A stretch of DNA of 64,000 bases. It comes from Amycolatopsis sp. FDAARGOS 1241 (GTDB lineage: Bacteria; Actinomycetota; Actinomycetes; Mycobacteriales; Pseudonocardiaceae). Of the stretch, positions 61,637 through 64,000 are shown piece after piece (position 1 is the stretch's first letter; each line of letters starts with the position of its first letter). The notes beneath the pieces were generated by a model, which did not search any database, was not told the DNA's origin, and was given only the letters and a program-made list of their open reading frames with translations. A program made the translations under genes and the position numbers. The DNA lies in contig NZ_CP069526.1 of assembly GCF_016889705.1 (NCBI RefSeq), forward strand, positions 7,451,001 to 7,515,000, in the 5' to 3' direction.

Positions 61637-64000
61637 ACGCACTGCTGGCGAAATCCGGCACCGAAGCCATCCACCCCGTCGCCCGGCTGCTCCTCGCGGA
61701 GCTGACGGCTGCCTCCGACGCGCCGTTGCGGCTCGTCGTCGTCGCACCCGGCGGCTACGGCAAGAGCGCGCTGCTCGGCGCGCTCGAAGCGGGCTGCCGC
61801 GAGGCGGGCGTCGACGCGACGTTCGTCGACGACGCCGACCAGCTCGGTGCGCAGGACCTGGCGAGACTCACGTCGGTGGCGGGCCCGGTCGTGCTGGCAC
61901 ACCGGCCGAACCCGCGCGCGGAGGCGTTGCGCGCGCTGACCGAGCCGATCGCACGGCAGGTGCACCTGCCGCCGCTGGACACCGAGGCGGTCGGGCGGCT
62001 GGCCCGGCAGCTGACGGGCCGGCTCGTCGACGCCGCGGCCGCGGCCGCGCTGCACTCGCGCACCGGCGGTGTGCCGCGGCTGCTGGAACGCACGCTGACC
62101 GGCCAGCTCGCCGACTTCCGCGCCGAGCTGGCCGAGCTCGACGACGACGTGCTGCGGTACCTCATTGCCGCCGAAGCCGGTGCGAGCCGCAACCTGGACC
62201 TGTTGTGCGCGCTGCTCGACCGGACGCCCGACCGGCTGCCCGAGGTCGTCGACGGCGCCCGGGCCACGGGCCTGCTCGACGCGAACGACACCCTGCTGCC
62301 GGTAGCGGCCGAGGCGGTGCGCACGTACGGGCCGCCGGCGCGGCGCCTGACGGTGCTGCAGCAGCTCGTGGAAGTGCAGCTGAGCGGTGGTCTGCCGGTG
62401 CTGGACCTGGCTCGTTCGCTGCTGGACACCAGGAGTTCCGGCGCGAGCGCGGCGGCGGCGTTCGCGGCGGCCGCGGGCGAGGCGCTGCCCGGAGACGCGA
62501 AACTCGCGGCGCGGCTGTTCGAAGCCGCGTTCGACGCCGGGGCGCGCGACGCCGCCGTGACGACGGGCTGGGCGCGCGCCGCAGCGCTGTCCGGTGATCT
62601 CGACACGGCGCTGCGGCTGGGCGACGGCATGGTGACCGGCGACGACCCCGAAGCGCGCGCGGCCGGCGCGGAGATCGCGGCCACCGTGCTGGCGCACCGG
62701 GGCGAGCTGGCGCGCAGCGCGGAGCTGTACCGCTGGGCCGCGGCGGCGGACTCGGCGACCGGCTCACCGGGCCCCGATTCGCACCGCTGGGCCGGGCGAG
62801 GCGCGGCGACCGCGTTCGCGGCCATCGCGCTGGCCGGCACGGGACAGCTGGCCGCCGCCCGGGAGCTGGTCGACGCGCCGGTGCCCGGAGTGGCGCCGAC
62901 GTTGTTCGCGGGGGCGGTGGCGCGGACCGCGAGCGGGATCGTCGACTCGGTGAACGGCCACGGCGCGGAGACGCTCTCGGCGCTCGTCGGTGCGGCCGCC
63001 ATGCTGGAGCCCGCGTCGGGCGGCGCGCCGCTGCCCGACAGCCCGGCCGCGCTGGCCGCGCTCGTCGGGCTGCACTCCGGTGAGCTCGGGCTCGCGGAGT
63101 CGGCACTGGAGCGCGCGCTGGCGCGCGACGTCGGCGGCGGCCTGCTGACCGCCCGGCACCGGCTGCTGCTCGGCTGGGTCGCGATGACCAGCGGCCACCT
63201 CACCGCCGCCGCCGCCCACCGCGACGCCGTGGCGGACACCCGCCTGGAAGCCCGAGACGAACTGTTCTTCGCCACGTTGGAGCTGGGCCTGGCCCGGCGC
63301 GCGAGCGACCTCGTGGGACTGCAGCAGTCGTGGGACCGCGCGTACCAGGCGTCGATGCGGCAGCAGACGGACCTGTTCACCTTGCTGCCCCTGGGCGAGC
63401 TCGCGATCGCCGCCGCGCGGACGGGCGCCCAGGCGAAGCTCGCGCGCCAGCTCGACCGCGCCCACGCCATGCTCGGCGAACTGAACAACCCTCCACTGTG
63501 GACGGTTTCGCTGTGCTGGCACGAACTCCACGCGGCGATCACCGTGGAGGACCTCGACACGGCCGCGCGCCAGCTGGCGGCGCTCACGGAATTCGCCGGC
63601 CACGGCCGCTACCCCGCCGCCCTCGCCCGCGCCGCGACCTGCTGGCTGGCGGTCCTGGGCGGCACCTTCGACCACGACGAGGTCTCCGCGGCCGCGGCCG
63701 AGCTCCACGGCCTCGACCTCTGCTGGGACGCCGCCCGCCTGGCCGGCCAGGCCGCCATCCGCACCTCCGACCGCAAAGCCATGGTCCAGCTGCTGGAAGC
63801 CGCCCGCCAGTTCCAGGCCGGCACCGGCCGCCGCGAATCCGCCACCCCGGAATCCGGCGCCGCCCCGGGCCTGAGCTCCCTGAGCGAACGCGAACTCGAA
63901 GTCGCGCGCTTGGTGGTCGACGGGCTGACGTACAAGCAGGCCGGGAGCAAGCTGTTCATCTCCGGCAAGACCGTGGAACACCACATGGCCCGCATCCGCG
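61633..64000 (+). CDS. iniR: LuxR/MalT-family regulator, IniR-like (3' end outside window)
   Basis: 789 codons in the window, open at the right edge. N-terminus LNALLAKSGTEAIHPVARLLL, then P-loop VVVAPGGYGKSALLGAL and Walker B-like FVDDADQL, a STAND-type ATPase. A long helical TPR-like middle follows. The end is a LuxR HTH: LSERELEVARLVVDGLTYKQAGSKLFISGKTVEHHMARIR. In mycobacteria a regulator of this architecture (IniR) next to iniBAC activates the operon, reportedly in response to trehalose. TTG start overlaps the Hsp70-like stop. Confidence 0.85.
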   Translation, partial: MNALLAKSGTEAIHPVARLLLAELTAASDAPLRLVVVAPGGYGKSALLGALEAGCREAGVDATFVDDADQLGAQDLARLTSVAGPVVLAHRPNPRAEALRALTEPIARQVHLPPLDTEAVGRLARQLTGRLVDAAAAAALHSRTGGVPRLLERTLTGQLADFRAELAELDDDVLRYLIAAEAGASRNLDLLCALLDRTPDRLPEVVDGARATGLLDANDTLLPVAAEAVRTYGPPARRLTVLQQLVEVQLSGGLPVLDLARSLLDTRSSGASAAAAFAAAAGEALPGDAKLAARLFEAAFDAGARDAAVTTGWARAAALSGDLDTALRLGDGMVTGDDPEARAAGAEIAATVLAHRGELARSAELYRWAAAADSATGSPGPDSHRWAGRGAATAFAAIALAGTGQLAAARELVDAPVPGVAPTLFAGAVARTASGIVDSVNGHGAETLSALVGAAAMLEPASGGAPLPDSPAALAALVGLHSGELGLAESALERALARDVGGGLLTARHRLLLGWVAMTSGHLTAAAAHRDAVADTRLEARDELFFATLELGLARRASDLVGLQQSWDRAYQASMRQQTDLFTLLPLGELAIAAARTGAQAKLARQLDRAHAMLGELNNPPLWTVSLCWHELHAAITVEDLDTAARQLAALTEFAGHGRYPAALARAATCWLAVLGGTFDHDEVSAAAAELHGLDLCWDAARLAGQAAIRTSDRKAMVQLLEAARQFQAGTGRRESATPESGAAPGLSSLSERELEVARLVVDGLTYKQAGSKLFISGKTVEHHMARIR

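Noticed and set aside
61620..62597. Arg/Ala-rich 325-aa frame on the + strand
   Set aside because: Shadow frame of the LuxR/IniR-like gene, with composition typical of misread high-GC DNA.

Overview
The window is high-GC, gene-dense actinomycete DNA with G/C-biased third positions, many GTG and TTG starts, and frequent 1-4 nt start/stop overlaps. The gene set (AfsR-type STAND regulator, Tat- and Sec-exported hydrolases, family 2B encapsulins, an iniBAC-like locus) fits a Pseudonocardiaceae member such as Amycolatopsis. That assignment is an inference from content; no rRNA or tRNA gene is visible.

Layout. 0-6 kb: 3' part of an NCS1 permease, an SDR-QueA-like pair, an XRE regulator with two frameshifts diverging from two small ORFs, and a frameshifted MFS exporter. 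6-16.4 kb: secreted sedolisin protease, PhoD phosphatase, an SH3-like secreted protein, a 1001-aa AfsR/SARP regulator, another secreted protein, and a TetR/methyltransferase divergent pair. 16.4-24.8 kb: serine hydrolase, GH88 hydrolase, DUF4396 membrane protein, an orphan sugar-binding lipoprotein, a phytase-like esterase, and two envelope proteins. 25.2-29.3 kb: a family 2B encapsulin operon with two shell paralogues, a 61-aa Pro/Ala-rich protein carrying a GPTGLGTSA motif between them, and a polyprenyl diphosphate synthase. 29.5-36.6 kb: CapA-like lipoprotein, then a sugar ABC transporter, GntR regulator and GH105-like enzyme. 36.6-44 kb: DinB, a winged-helix regulator with a membrane protein, a two-gene ABC exporter (permease frameshifted), a tripeptidyl aminopeptidase and an MGT-type glycosyltransferase. 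44.5-48.9 kb: an amino-acid ABC transporter operon ending in an aminotransferase fused to a YheO/DauR-like regulator.

48.9-53.4 kb is a decayed accessory stretch. It holds a Gfo/Idh/MocA pseudogene with a 19-bp tandem duplication, a NADAR gene with a stop near its apparent start, a degenerate ~89-bp tandem repeat, a MITE-like element bounded by hairpins, a small Imm1-like protein, and an erythromycin-esterase gene interrupted by a nonsense codon. 53.4-56 kb: a PPOX-type flavoprotein and an acyl-CoA ligase-TetR operon with a candidate operator.

56-64 kb is an iniBAC-like locus. iniB, iniA and iniC homologues (dynamin-like GTPases plus an IniB-domain protein) run leftward. An Hsp70-like membrane-anchored protein and a MalT/IniR-type LuxR regulator, cut by the window end, run rightward. 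The 307-bp divergent region between them contains an 18-bp perfect palindrome and three GTTAGGG repeats.

The best candidates for new biology are the encapsulin operon with its stand-alone GPTGLGTSA peptide, the iniBAC-Hsp70-IniR module with its regulatory repeats, the aminotransferase-regulator fusion, and the repeat elements at 50.7-51.5 kb. Several reading-frame breaks are single-base changes in short G/C runs, so sequencing error must be excluded before calling those genes dead.
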